Of a DNA stretch of 64,000 nt, positions 23,987 to 38,526 are shown piece by piece. The translations under genes and the position numbers were made by a program. The notes beneath the pieces were generated by a model. That model did not search any database. It was not told where the DNA came from and saw only the letters and a program-made list of their open reading frames with translations. This stretch comes from Hippophae tibetana (lineage: Eukaryota; Streptophyta; Magnoliopsida; Rosales; Elaeagnaceae): NCBI GenBank assembly GCA_037013495.1, contig CM072801.1, positions 80,399,816-80,463,815 on the forward strand. The letters are read 5' to 3'. The first letter of the stretch is position 1, and each line of letters opens with the position of its first letter.

Positions 23987-26900
23987 GCTCGTCTCGATCC
24001 ATACAATAATTGTTGGCCTAGCATTGGAACCTGATTTCCGTACCCAAATTCCATCGTTTACATAACTTATCGAGAGTTTGAAGATTTTGTCGTAAATTTC
24101 CGGTTTACTAACTTTCGATTTGAATTAATAGAGCTGTAAATGAGATATTGGATCCGACAAAGGTTTCTTTATTTATTTGGTCAATAAATCTGTATTCTTC
24201 CTAAAAAACTATGGGAGGAGAAAAAGAAAGGGGCTAGTTTTCAAAACTTCAAAAATACGAAAACATTTGATGAATCAGACTTCCAACATCAAATGACCAT
24301 AACTTTTAACTAGGGTATCGTAACGACTATTATAATATATCAAAATCGGAGCTCGTCTCGATCCATACAATAATTGTTGGCCTAGCATTGGAACCTGATT
24401 TCCGTACCCAAATTCCATCGTTTACATAACTTATCGAGAGTTTGAAGATTTTGTCGTGAATTTCCAGTTTATTTACTTTCGATTTGAATCAATAGAGAGC
24501 TGTAAATGAGATATTGGATCCGACAAAGGTTTCTTTATTTATTTGGTCATTAAATCTGTATTCTTCCTAAAAACGTATGGGAGCAGAAAAAGAAAGGGGC
24601 TAGTTTTCAAAATTTCAAAAATAACAAAACATTTGATGAATCAGACTTCCTACATCAAATGACCATAACTTTGGACTGGGTATCGTAACAACTATTATAA
24701 TATATCAAATCGGAGCTCGTCTCGATCCATACAATAATTTTTGGCCTCGGAATGGGACCTGATTTCTGTACCCAAATTCCCTCGTTTACATAACTTATCG
24801 AGGGTTTTAAGATTTTTTCATAAATTTGCGGTTTACTTACCTTTGATATGATTCAATAGAGCTGTCAATGAGATATTGGTTCCGACAAAGGTTTCTTTAT
24901 TTATTTGGTCATTAAATCTGTATTCTTCCTAAAAAACTATGGGAGTAGAAAAAGAAAGGCGCTAGTTTTCAAAACTTCAAAAATACGAAAACATTTGATG
25001 AATCAGACTTCCAACATCAAATGACCATAACTTTTGACTGGGGTATCGTAACGACTATTATAATATATCAAATCGGAGCTCGTCTCAATCCATACAATAA
25101 TTTTTGGCCTCGGAATGGGACCTGATTTCTGTACCCAAATTCCCTCGTTTACATAACTTATCGAGGGTTTTAAGATTTTGTCATAAATTTGCGGTTTACT
25201 TACCTTTGATATGATTCAATAGATCTGTCAATGAGATATGGGTTCCGACAAAGGTTTCTTTATTTATTTGGTCATTAAATCTGTATTCTTCCTAAAAAAC
25301 TATGGGAGTAGAAAAAGAAAGGCGCTAGTTTTCAAAACTTCAAAAATACGAAAACATTTGATGAATCAGACTTCCAACATCAAATGACCATAACTTTTGA
25401 CTGGGGTATCGTAACGACTATTATAATATATCAAATCGGAGCTCGTCTCAATCCATACAATAATTTTTGGCCTGGGAATGGGACCTGATTTCTGTACCCA
25501 AATTCCCTCGTTTAAATAACTTATCGAGGGTTTTAAGATTTTGTCATAAATTTGCGGTTTACTTACCTTTGATATGATTCAATAGATCTGTCAATGAGAT
25601 ATTGGTTCCGACAAAGGTTTCTTAATTTATTTGGTCATTAAATCTGTATTCTTCCTAAAAAACTATGGGAGTAGAAAAAGAAAGGGGCTAGTTTTCAAAA
25701 CTTGAAAAATACGAAAACATTTGATGAATCAGACTTCCAACATCGAATGACCATAACTTTTAACTAGGGTATCGTAACGACTATTATAATATATCAAAAT
25801 CGGAGCTCGTCTCGATCCATACAATAATTGTTGGCCTAGCATTGGAACCTGATTTCCGTATCCAAATTCCATCGTTTACATAACTTATCGAGAGTTTGAA
25901 GATTTTGTCGTAAATTTCCGGTTTACTAACTTTCGATTTGAATCAATAGAGCTGTAAATGAGATATTGGATCCGACAAAGGTTTCTTTATTTATTTGGTC
26001 AATAAATCTGTATTCTTCCTAAAAACTATGGGAGGAGAAAAAGAAAGGGGCTAGTTTTCATAATTTTACAAATAACAAAACATTTGATGAATCAGACTTC
26101 CAACATCAAATGACCATAACTTTTGACTCGGGTAACGTAACGACTATTATAATATATCAAATCGGAGCTCGTCTCGATCCATACAATAATTGTTGGCCTC
26201 GGAATGGAACTTGATTTCTGTACCCAAATTCCATCGTTTACATAACTTATCGAGGGTTTGAAGATTTTGTCGTAAATTTGCGGTTTACTTACCTTCGATA
26301 TGATTGAATAGATCCGTCAATGAGATATTGGTTCCGACATAGGTTTCTTTATTTATTTGGTCATTAAATCTGTATTCTTCCTAAAAACGTATGGGAGCAG
26401 AAAAAGAAAGGGGCTAGTTTTCAAAATTTCAAAAATAACAAAACATTTGATGAATCAGACTTCCTACATCAAATGACCATAACTTTTGACTGGGGTATCA
26501 TAACAACTATTATAATATATCAAATCGGAGCTCGTCTCGATCCATAAAATAATTTTTGGCCTTGGAATGGGACCTGATTTCTGTACCCAAATTCCCTCGT
26601 TTACATAACTTATCGAGGGTTTTAAGATTTTGTCGTAAATTTGCGGTTTACTTACCTTCGATATGATTGAATAGATCCGTCAATGAGATATTGGTTCCGA
26701 CATAGGTTTCTATATTTATTTGGTCATTAAATCTGTATTCTTCCTAAAAAATCTATGGGAGCAGAAAAAAGAAAGGGGCTAGTTTTCATAATTTCAAAAA
26801 TAACAAAACATTTGATGAATCAGACTTCCAACATCAAATGACCATAACTTTTTGACTGGGGTATCGTAACAACTATTATAATATATCAAATCGGAGCTCG

Positions 26901-29078
26901 TCTCGATCCATACAATAATTTTTGGCCTCGGAATGGGACCTGATTTCTGTACCCAAATTCCATCGTTTACATAACTTATCGGGGGTTTTATGATTTTGTC
27001 ATAAATTTGCGGTTTACTTACCTATGATATGATTCAATAGAGCTGTCAATGAGATATTGGTTCCGACAAAGGTTTCTTTATTTATTTGGTCATTAAATCT
27101 GTATTCTTCATAAAAAACTATGGGAGTAGAAAAAGAAAGGGGCTAGTTTTCAAAACTTCAAAAATACGAAAACATTTGATGAATCAGACTTACAACATCG
27201 AATGACCATAACTTTTAACTAGGGTATCGTAACGACTATTATAATATATCAAAATCGGAGCTCGTCTCGATCCATACAATAATTGTTGGCCTAGCATTGG
27301 AACCTGATTTTCGTACCCAAATTCCATCGTTTACATAACTTATCGAGAGTTTGAAGATTTTGTCGTGAATTTCCAGTTTATTTACTTTCGATTTGAATCA
27401 ATAGAGCTGTAAATGAGATATTGGATCCGACAAAGGTTTCTTTATTTATTTGGTCAATAAATCTGTATTCTTCCTAAAAAACTATGGGAGGAGAAAAAGA
27501 AAGGGGCTAGTTTTCAAAACTTCAAAAATACGAAAACATTTGATGAATCAGACTTCCAACATCAAATGACCATAACTTTTAACTAGGGTATCGTAACGAC
27601 TATTATAATATATCAAAATCGGAGCTCGTCTCGATCCATACAATAATTGTTGGCCTAGCATTGGAACCTGATTTCCGTACCCAAATTCCATCGTTTACAT
27701 AACTTATCGAGAGTTTGAAGATTTTGTCGTGAATTTCCAGTTTATTTACTTTCGATTTGAATCAATAGAGCTGTAAATGAGATATTGGATCCGACAAAGG
27801 TTTCTTTATTTATTTGGTCATTAAATCTGTATTCTTCCTAAAAACGTATGGGAGCAGAAAAAGAAAGGGGCTACTTTTCAAAATTTCAAAAATAACAAAA
27901 CATTTGATGAATCAGACTTCCAACATCAAATGACCATAACTTTTGACTGGGGTATCGTAACAACTATTATAATATATCAAATCGGAGCTCGTCTCGATCC
28001 ATACAATAATTTTTGGCCTCGGAATGGGACCTGATTTCTGTACCCAAATACCCTCGTTTACATAACTTATCGAGGGTTTTAAGATTTTGTCATAAATTTG
28101 CGGTTTACTTACCTATGATATGATTCAATAGAGCTGTCAATGAGATATTGGTTCCGACAAAGGTTTCTTTATTTATTTGGTCATTAAATCTGTATTCTTC
28201 CTAAAAAACTATGGGAGTAGAAAAAGAAAGGGGCTAGTTTTCAAAACTTCAAAAATACGAAAACATTTGATGAATCAAACTTCCAACATCAAATGACAAT
28301 AACTTTTAACTAGGGTATCGTAACGACTATTATAATATATCAAAATCGGAGCTCGTCTCGATCCATACAATAATTGTTGGCCTCAGAATGGAACCTGATT
28401 TCTGTACCCAAATTCCATCGTTTACATAACTTATCGAGGGTTTGAAGATTTTGTCGTAAATTTCCGGTTTACTTACCTTCGATATGATTGAATAGATCCG
28501 TCAATGAGATATTGGTTCCGACATAGGTTTCTATATTTATTTGGTCATTAAATCTGTATTCTTCCTAAAAAATCTATGGGAGCAGAAAAAAGAAAGGGGC
28601 TAGTTTTCATAATTTCAAAAATAACAAAACATTTGATGAATCAGACTTCCAACATCAAATGACCATAACTTTTGACTGGGGTATCGTAACGACTATTGTA
28701 ATATATCAAAATCGGAGCTCGCTCGATCCATACAATAATTGTTGGCCTAGCATTGGAACCTGATTTCCGTACCCAAATTCCATCGTTTACATAACTTACC
28801 GAGAGTTTGAAGATTTTGTTGTGAATTTCCAGTTTATTTACTTTCGATTTGAATCAATAGAGCTGTAAATGAGATATTGGATCCGACAAAGGTTTCTTTA
28901 TTTATTTGGTCATTAAATCTGTATTCTTCCTAAAAACGTATGGGAGCAGAAAAAGAAAGGGGCTAGTTTTCAAAATTTCAAAAATAACAAAACATTTGAT
29001 GAATCAGACTTCCTACATCAAATGACCATAACTTTTGACTGGGGTATCGTAACAACTATTATAATATATCAAATCGGA
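23987..29078. repeat. Right copy of the segmental duplication, 14 monomers (5092 bp)
   Basis: Monomers start at 23987, 24351, 24715, 25078, 25441, 25805, 26167, 26530, 26896, 27260, 27624, 27987, 28351 and 28717. The first six match 17079-19258 at 6908 bp (gaattaatag, aatagagagctg, ggactgggtatc). The last eight match 20348-23259 at 5819 bp, including the rare head gctcgctcgatcc at 28717. Few private differences have accumulated, for example cctcagaatgg at 28351 and gattttcgtacc at 27260. Confidence 0.92.
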
Positions 29079-31259
29079 GCTCGTCTCGATCCATACAATA
29101 ATTTTTGGCCTCGGAATGGGACCTGATTTCTGTACCCAAATTCCCTCGTTTACATAACTTATCGAGGGTTTTAAGATTTTTTCATAAATTTGCGGTTTAC
29201 TTACCTTTGATATGATTCAATAGAGGTGTCAATGAGATATTGGTTCCGACAAAGGTTTCTTTATTTATTTGGTCATTAAATCTGTATTCTTCCTAAAAAA
29301 CTATGGGAGTAGAAAAAGAAAGGCGCTAGTTTTCAAAACTTCAAAAATACGAAAACATTTGATGAATGAGACTTCCAACATCAAATGACCATAACTTTTG
29401 ACTGGGGTATCGTAACGACTATTATAATATATCAAATCGGAGCTCGTCTCAATCCATACAATAATTTTTGGCCTCGGAATGGGACCTGATTTCTGTACCC
29501 AAATTCCCTCGTTTACATAACTTATCGAGGGTTTTAAGATTTTGTCATAAATTTGCGGTTTACTTACCTTTGATATGATTCAATAGATCTGTCAATGAGA
29601 TATGGGTTCCGACAAAGGTTTCTTTATTTATTTGGTCATTAAATCTGTATTCTTCCTAAAAAACTATGGGAGTAGAAAAAGAAAGGCGCTAGTTTTCAAA
29701 ACTTCAAAAATACGAAAACATTTGATGAATCAGACTTCCAACATCAAATGACCATAAATTTTGACTGGGGTATCGTAACGACTATTATAATATATCAAAT
29801 CGGAGCTCGTCTCAATCCATACAATAATTTTTGGCCTGGGAATGGGACCTGATTTCTGTACCCAAATTCCCTCGTTTAAATAACTTATCGAGGGTTTTAA
29901 GATTTTGTCATAAATTTGCGGTTTACTTACCTTTGATATGATTCAATAGATCTGTCAATGAGATATTGGTTCCGACAAAGGTTTCATAATTTATTTGGTC
30001 ATTAAATCTGTATTCTTCCTAAAAAACTATGGGAGTAGAAAAAGAAAGGGGCTAGTTTTCAAAACTTGAAAAATACGAAAACATTTGATGAATCAGACTT
30101 CCAACATCGAATGACCATAACTTTTAACTAGGGTATCGTAACGACTATTATAATATATCAAAATCGGAGCTCGTCTCGATCCATACAATAATTGTTGGCC
30201 TAGCATTGGAACCTGATTTCCGTACCCAATTTACATCATTTACATAACTTATCGAGAGTTTGAAGATTTTGTCGTAAATTTCCGGTTTACTAACTTTCGA
30301 TTTGAATCAATAGAGTTGTAAATGAGATATTGGATCCGACAAAGGTTTCTTTATTTATTTGGTCAATAAATCTGTATTCTTCCTAAAAACTATGGGAGGA
30401 GAAAAAGAAAGGGGCTAGTTTTCATAATTTTACAAATAACAAAACATTTGATGAATTAGACTTCCAACATCAAATGACCATAACTTTTGACTCGGGTAAC
30501 GTAACGACTATTATAATATATCAAATCGGAGCTCGTCTCGATCCATACAATAATTGTTGGCCTCGGAATGGAACTTGATTTCTGTACCCAAATTCCATCG
30601 TTTACATAACTTATCGAGGGTTTGAAGATTTTGTCGTAAATTTGCGGTTTACTTACCTTCGATATGATTCAATAGATCCGTCAATGAGATATTGGTTCCG
30701 ACAAATGTTTCTATATTTATTTGGTCATTAAATCTGTATTCTTCCTAAAAAAACTATGGGAGCAGAAAAAAGAAAGGGGCTAGTTTTCATAATTTCAGAA
30801 ATAACAAAACATTTGATGAATCAGACTTCCAACATCAAATGACCATAACTTTTGACTGGGGTATCGTAACGACTATTGTAATATATCAAAATCGGAGCTC
30901 GTCTCGATCCATACAATAATTGTTGGCCTAGCATTGGAACCTGATTTCCGTACCCAAATTCCATCGTTTACATAACTTACCGAGAGTTTGAAGATTTTGT
31001 TGTGAATTTCCAGTTTATTTACTTTCGATTTGAATCAATAGAGCTGTATATGAGATATTGGATCCGACAAAGGTTTCTTTATTTATTTGGTCATTAAATC
31101 TGTATTCTTCCTAAAAACGTATGGGAGCAGAAAAAGAAAGGGGCTAGTTTTCAAAATTTCAAAAATAACAAAACATTTGATGAATCAGACTTCCTACATC
31201 AAATGACCATAACTTTTGACTGGGGTATCGTAACAACTATTATAATATATCAAATCGGA
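29079..31259. repeat. HOR unit, 6 monomers: D-E-A-B-C-X (2181 bp)
   Basis: Monomers start at 29079, 29442, 29805, 30169, 30531 and 30897. Private marks are gaggtgtcaatg in D, cataaattttgac in E, and gagttgtaaatg in B. It is tandemly repeated in the next unit. gaattagac in B is a change of this copy alone. Confidence 0.95.
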
Positions 31260-33440
31260 GCTCGTCTCGATCCATACAATAATTTTTGGCCTCGGAATGG
31301 GACCTGATTTCTGTACCCAAATTCCCTCGTTTACATAACTTATCGAGGGTTTTAAGATTTTTTCATAAATTTGCGGTTTACTTACCTTTGATATGATTCA
31401 ATAGAGGTGTCAATGAGATATTGGTTCCGACAAAGGTTTCTTTATTTATTTGGTCATTAAATCTGTATTCTTCCTAAAAAACTATGGGAGTAGAAAAAGA
31501 AAGGCGCTAGTTTTCAAAACTTCAAAAATACGAAAACATTTGATGAATGAGACTTCCAACATCAAATGACCATAACTTTTGACTGGGGTATCGTAACGAC
31601 TATTATAATATATCAAATCGGAGCTCGTCTCAATCCATACAATAATTTTTGGCCTCGGAATGGGACCTGATTTCTGTACCCAAATTCCCTCGTTTACATA
31701 ACTTATCGAGGGTTTTAAGATTTTGTCATAAATTTGCGGTTTACTTACCTTTGATATGATTCAATAGATCTGTCAATGAGATATGGGTTCCGACAAAGGT
31801 TTCTTTATTTATTTGGTCATTAAATCTGTATTCTTCCTAAAAAACTATGGGAGTAGAAAAAGAAAGGCGCTAGTTTTCAAAACTTCAAAAATACGAAAAC
31901 ATTTGATGAATCAGACTTCCAACATCAAATGACCATAAATTTTGACTGGGGTATCGTAACGACTATTATAATATATCAAATCGGAGCTCGTCTCAATCCA
32001 TACAATAATTTTTGGCCTGGGAATGGGACCTGATTTCTGTACCCAAATTCCCTCGTTTAAATAACTTATCGAGGGTTTTAAGATTTTGTCATAAATTTGC
32101 GGTTTACTTACCTTTGATATGATTCAATAGATCTGTCAATGAGATATTGGTTCCGACAAAGGTTTCATAATTTATTTGGTCATTAAATCTGTATTCTTCC
32201 TAAAAAACTATGGGAGTAGAAAAAGAAAGGGGCTAGTTTTCAAAACTTGAAAAATACGAAAACATTTGATGAATCAGACTTCCAACATCGAATGACCATA
32301 ACTTTTAACTAGGGTATCGTAACGACTATTATAATATATCAAAATCGGAGCTCGTCTCGATCCATACAATAATTGTTGGCCTAGCATTGGAACCTGATTT
32401 CCGTACCCAATTTACATCATTTACATAACTTATCGAGAGTTTGAAGATTTTGTCGTAAATTTCCGGTTTACTAACTTTCGATTTGAATCAATAGAGTTGT
32501 AAATGAGATATTGGATCCGACAAAGGTTTCTTTATTTATTTGGTCAATAAATCTGTATTCTTCCTAAAAACTATGGGAGGAGAAAAAGAAAGGGGCTAGT
32601 TTTCATAATTTTACAAATAACAAAACATTTGATGAATCAGACTTCCAACATCAAATGACCATAACTTTTGACTCGGGTAACGTAACGACTATTATAATAT
32701 ATCAAATCGGAGCTCGTCTCGATCCATACAATAATTGTTGGCCTCGGAATGGAACTTGATTTCTGTACCCAAATTCCATCGTTTACATAACTTATCGAGG
32801 GTTTGAAGATTTTGTCGTAAATTTGCGGTTTACTTACCTTCGATATGATTCAATAGATCCGTCAATGAGATATTGGTTCCGACAAATGTTTCTATATTTA
32901 TTTGGTCATTAAATCTGTATTCTTCCTAAAAAAACTATGGGAGCAGAAAAAAGAAAGGGGCTAGTTTTCATAATTTCAGAAATAACAAAACATTTGATGA
33001 ATCAGACTTCCAACATCAAATGACCATAACTTTTGACTGGGGTATCGTAACGACTATTGTAATATATCAAAATCGGAGCTCGTCTCGATCCATACAATAA
33101 TTGTTGGCCTAGCATTGGAACCTGATTTCCGTACCCAAATTCCATCGTTTACATAACTTACCGAGAGTTTGAAGATTTTGTTGTGAATTTCCAGTTTATT
33201 TACTTTCGATTTGAATCAATAGAGCTGTATATGAGATATTGGATCCGACAAAGGTTTCTTTATTTATTTGGTCATTAAATCTGTATTCTTCCTAAAAACG
33301 TATGGGAGCAGAAAAAGAAAGGGGCTAGTTTTCAAAATTTCAAAAATAACAAAACATTTGATGAATCAGACTTCCTACATCAAATGACCATAACTATGGA
33401 CTGGGGTATCGTAACAACTATTAAAATATATCAAATCGGA
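31260..33440. repeat. HOR unit, 6 monomers: D-E-A-B-C-X (2181 bp)
   Basis: Monomers start at 31260, 31623, 31986, 32350, 32712 and 33078. It shares the gaggtgtc and cataaatttt marks with the unit before. The X at 33078 already has the ctatggactgg and attaaaatat changes that characterise the 7-mers to its right, so the domain border runs through this unit. Confidence 0.95.
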
Positions 33441-35983
33441 GCTCGTCTCGATCCATACAATAATTTTTGGCCTCGGAATGGGACCTGATTTCTGTACCCA
33501 AATTCCCTCGTTTACATAACTTATCGAGGGTTTTAAGATTTTTTCATAAATTTGCGGTTTACTTACCTTTGATATGATTCAATAGAGCTGTCAATGAGAT
33601 ATTGGTTCCGACAAAGGTTTCTTTGTTTATTTGGTCATTAAATCTGTATTCTTCCTAAAAAACTATGGGAGTAGAAAAAGAAAGGCGCTAGTTTTCAAAA
33701 CTTCAAAAATACGAAAACATTTGATGAATCAGACTTCCAACATCAAATGACCATAACTTTTGACTGGGGTATCGTAACGACTATTATAATATATCAAATC
33801 GGAGCTCGTCTCAATCCATACAATAATTTTTGGCCTCGGAATGGGACCTGATTTCTGTACCCAAATTCCCTCGGTTACATAACTTATCGAGGGTTTTAAG
33901 ATTTTGTCATAAATTTGCGGTTTACTTACCTTTGATATGATTCAATAGATCTGTCAATGAGATATGGGTTCCGACAAAGGTTTCTTTATTTATTTGGTCA
34001 TTAAATCTGTATTCTTCCTAAAAAACTATGGGAGTAGAAAAAGAAAGGCGCTAGTTTTCAAAACTTCAAAAATACGAAAACATTTGATGAATCAGACTTC
34101 CAACATCAAATGACCATAACTTTTGACTGGGGTATCGTAACGACTATTATAATATATCAAATCGGAGCTCGTCTCAATCCATACAATAATTTTTGGCCTG
34201 GGAATGGGACCTGATTTCTGTACCCAAATTCCCTCGTTTAAATAACTTATCGAGGGTTTTAAGATTTTGTCATAAATTTGCGGTATACTTACCTTTGATA
34301 TGATTCAATAGATCTGTCAATGAGATATGGGTTCCGACAAAGGTTTCTTTATTTATTTGGTCATTAAATCTGTATTCTTCCTAAAAAACTATGGGAGTAG
34401 AAAAAGAAAGGCGCTAGTTTTCAAAACTTCAAAAATACGAAAACATTTGATGAATCAGACTTCCAACATCAAATGACCATAAATTTTGACTGGGTATCGT
34501 AACGACTATTATAATATATCAAATCGGAGCTCGTCTCAATCCATACAATAATTTTTGGCCTGGGAATGGGACCTGATTTCTGTACCCAAATTCCCTCGTT
34601 TAAATAACTTATCGAGGGTTTTAAGATTTTGTCATAAATTTGCGGTATACTTACCTTTGATATGATTCAATAGATCTGTCAATGAGATATTGGTTCCGAC
34701 AAAGGTTTCATAATTTATTTGGTCATTAAATCTGTATTCTTCCTAAAAAACTATGGGAGTAGAAAAAGAAAGGGGCTAGTTTTCAAAACTTGAAAAATAC
34801 GAAAACATTTGATGAATCAGACTTCCAACATCGAATGACCATAACTTTTAACTAGGGTATCGTAACGACTATTATAATATATCAAAATCGGAGCTCGTCT
34901 CGATCCATACAATAATTGTTGGCCTAGCATTGGAACCTGATTTCCGTACCCAATTTACATCATTTACATAACTTATCGAGAGTTTGAAGATTTTGTCGTA
35001 AATTTCCGGTTTACTAACTTTCGATTTGAATCAATAGAGTTGTAAATGAGATATTGGATCCGACAAAGGTTTCTTTATTTATTTGGTCAATAAATCTGTA
35101 TTCTTCCTAAAAACTATGGGAGGAGAAAAAGAAAGGGGCTAGTTTTCATAATTTTACAAATAACAAAACATTTGATGAATCAGACTTCCAACATCAAATG
35201 ACCATAACTTTTGACTCGGGTAACGTAACGACTATTATAATATATCAAATCGGAGCTCGTCTCGATCCATACAATAATTGTTGGCCTCGGAATGGAACTT
35301 GATTTCTGTACCCAAATTCCATCGTTTACATAACTTATCGAGGGTTTGAAGATTTTGTCGTAAATTTGCGGTTTACTTACCTTCGATATGATTCAATAGA
35401 TCCGTCAATGAGATATTGGTTCCGACAAATGTTTCTATATTTATTTGGTCATTAAATCTGTATTCTTCCTAAAAAAACTATGGGAGCAGAAAAAAGAAAG
35501 GGGCTAGTTTTCATAATTTCAGAAATAACAAAACATTTGATGAATCAGACTTCCAACATCAAATGACCATAACTTTTGACTGGGGTATCGTAACGACTAT
35601 TGTAATATATCAAAATCGGAGCTCGTCTCGATCCATACAATAATTGTTGGCCTAGCATTGGAACCTGATTTCCGTACCCAAATTCCATCGTTTACATAAC
35701 TTACCGAGAGTTTGAAGATTTTGTTGTGAATTTCCAGTTTATTTACTTTCGATTTGAATCAATAGAGCTGTATATGAGATATTGGATCCGACAAAGGTTT
35801 CTTTATTTATTTGGTCATTAAATCTGTATTCTTCCTAAAAACGTATGGGAGCAGAAAAAGAAAGGGGCTAGTTTTCAAAATTTCAAAAATAACAAAACAT
35901 TTGATGAATCAGACTTCCTACATCAAATGACCATAACTATGGACTGGGGTATCGTAACAACTATTAAAATATATCAAATCGGA
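33441..35983. repeat. HOR unit, 7 monomers: D-E2-(A/E)-A-B-C-X (2543 bp)
   Basis: Monomers start at 33441, 33804, 34167, 34529, 34893, 35255 and 35621. The third monomer is an A/E chimera. Marks are ctttgtttatt in D, ggttac in E2, gcggtatac in A, and gagttgtaaatg in B. Confidence 0.95.
34167..34528. repeat. Chimeric A/E monomer that defines the 7-mer
   Basis: 362 bp. The head is class A (cctgggaatggg, tttaaataac, gcggtatac). The rest is class E (gatatgggttcc, aaaggcgctag, cttcaaaaatacg, cataaattttgac). The switch lies between monomer positions of about 120 and 163. One g is missing in gactgggtatc. Copies stand at 36710, 39253 and, with the g present (363 bp), 41796. Confidence 0.93.
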
Positions 35984-38526
35984 GCTCGTCTCGATCCATA
36001 CAATAATTTTTGGCCTCGGAATGGGACCTGATTTCTGTACCCAAATTCCCTCGTTTACATAACTTATCGAGGGTTTTAAGATTTTTTCATAAATTTGCGG
36101 TTTACTTACCTTTGATATGATTCAATAGAGCTGTCAATGAGATATTGGTTCCGACAAAGGTTTCTTTGTTTATTTGGTCATTAAATCTGTATTCTTCCTA
36201 AAAAACTATGGGAGTAGAAAAAGAAAGGCGCTAGTTTTCAAAACTTCAAAAATACGAAAACATTTGATGAATCAGACTTCCAACATCAAATGACCATAAC
36301 TTTTGACTGGGGTATCGTAACGACTATTATAATATATCAAATCGGAGCTCGTCTCAATCCATACAATAATTTTTGGCCTCGGAATGGGACCTGATTTCTG
36401 TACCCAAATTCCCTCGGTTACATAACTTATCGAGGGTTTTAAGATTTTGTCATAAATTTGCGGTTTACTTACCTTTGATATGATTCAATAGATCTGTCAA
36501 TGAGATATGGGTTCCGACAAAGGTTTCTTTATTTATTTGGTCATTAAATCTGTATTCTTCCTAAAAAACTATGGGAGTAGAAAAAGAAAGGCGCTAGTTT
36601 TCAAAACTTCAAAAATACGAAAACATTTGATGAATCAGACTTCCAACATCAAATGACCATAACTTTTGACTGGGGTATCGTAACGACTATTATAATATAT
36701 CAAATCGGAGCTCGTCTCAATCCATACAATAATTTTTGGCCTGGGAATGGGACCTGATTTCTGTACCCAAATTCCCTCGTTTAAATAACTTATCGAGGGT
36801 TTTAAGATTTTGTCATAAATTTGCGGTATACTTACCTTTGATATGATTCAATAGATCTGTCAATGAGATATGGGTTCCGACAAAGGTTTCTTTATTTATT
36901 TGGTCATTAAATCTGTATTCTTCCTAAAAAACTATGGGAGTAGAAAAAGAAAGGCGCTAGTTTTCAAAACTTCAAAAATACGAAAACATTTGATGAATCA
37001 GACTTCCAACATCAAATGACCATAAATTTTGACTGGGTATCGTAACGACTATTATAATATATCAAATCGGAGCTCGTCTCAATCCATACAATAATTTTTG
37101 GCCTGGGAATGGGACCTGATTTCTGTACCCAAATTCCCTCGTTTAAATAACTTATCGAGGGTTTTAAGATTTTGTCATAAATTTGCGGTATACTTACCTT
37201 TGATATGATTCAATAGATCTGTCAATGAGATATTGGTTCCGACAAAGGTTTCATAATTTATTTGGTCATTAAATCTGTATTCTTCCTAAAAAACTATGGG
37301 AGTAGAAAAAGAAAGGGGCTAGTTTTCAAAACTTGAAAAATACGAAAACATTTGATGAATCAGACTTCCAACATCGAATGACCATAACTTTTAACTAGGG
37401 TATCGTAACGACTATTATAATATATCAAAATCGGAGCTCGTCTCGATCCATACAATAATTGTTGGCCTAGCATTGGAACCTGATTTCCGTACCCAATTTA
37501 CATCATTTACATAACTTATCGAGAGTTTGAAGATTTTGTCGTAAATTTCCGGTTTACTAACTTTCGATTTGAATCAATAGAGTTGTAAATGAGATATTGG
37601 ATCCGACAAAGGTTTCTTTATTTATTTGGTCAATAAATCTGTATTCTTCCTAAAAACTATGGGAGGAGAAAAAGAAAGGGGCTAGTTTTCATAATTTTAC
37701 AAATAACAAAACATTTGATGAATCAGACTTCCAACATCAAATGACCATAACTTTTGACTCGGGTAACGTAACGACTATTATAATATATCAAATCGGAGCT
37801 CGTCTCGATCCATACAATAATTGTTGGCCTCGGAATGGAACTTGATTTCTGTACCCAAATTCCATCGTTTACATAACTTATCGAGGGTTTGAAGATTTTG
37901 TCGTAAATTTGCGGTTTACTTACCTTCGATATGATTCAATAGATCCGTCAATGAGATATTGGTTCCGACAAATGTTTCTATATTTATTTGGTCATTAAAT
38001 CTGTATTCTTCCTAAAAAAACTATGGGAGCAGAAAAAAGAAAGGGGCTAGTTTTCATAATTTCAGAAATAACAAAACATTTGATGAATCAGACTTCCAAC
38101 ATCAAATGACCATAACTTTTGACTGGGGTATCGTAACGACTATTGTAATATATCAAAATCGGAGCTCGTCTCGATCCATACAATAATTGTTGGCCTAGCA
38201 TTGGAACCTGATTTCCGTACCCAAATTCCATCGTTTACATAACTTACCGAGAGTTTGAAGATTTTGTTGTGAATTTCCAGTTTATTTACTTTCGATTTGA
38301 ATCAATAGAGCTGTATATGAGATATTGGATCCGACAAAGGTTTCTTTATTTATTTGGTCATTAAATCTGTATTCTTCCTAAAAACGTATGGGAGCAGAAA
38401 AAGAAAGGGGCTAGTTTTCAAAATTTCAAAAATAACAAAACATTTGATGAATCAGACTTCCTACATCAAATGACCATAACTATGGACTGGGGTATCGTAA
38501 CAACTATTAAAATATATCAAATCGGA
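35984..38526. repeat. HOR unit, 7 monomers, second copy (2543 bp)
   Basis: Monomers start at 35984, 36347, 36710, 37072, 37436, 37798 and 38164. I saw no difference from the preceding unit at the diagnostic sites, including ctttgtttatt and gactgggtatc. Confidence 0.95.
36347..36709. repeat. Satellite monomer class E2 (type I), reference copy
   Basis: 363 bp. It is like E1 but reads ccctcggttac. It replaces E1 in every later unit that has an E: 33804, 36347, 38890, 41433, 43977, 46158, 50521 and 52702. The last is 362 bp through loss of one g in actgggtatc. The shared ggttac links it to class F of the left part of the window. Confidence 0.9.
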
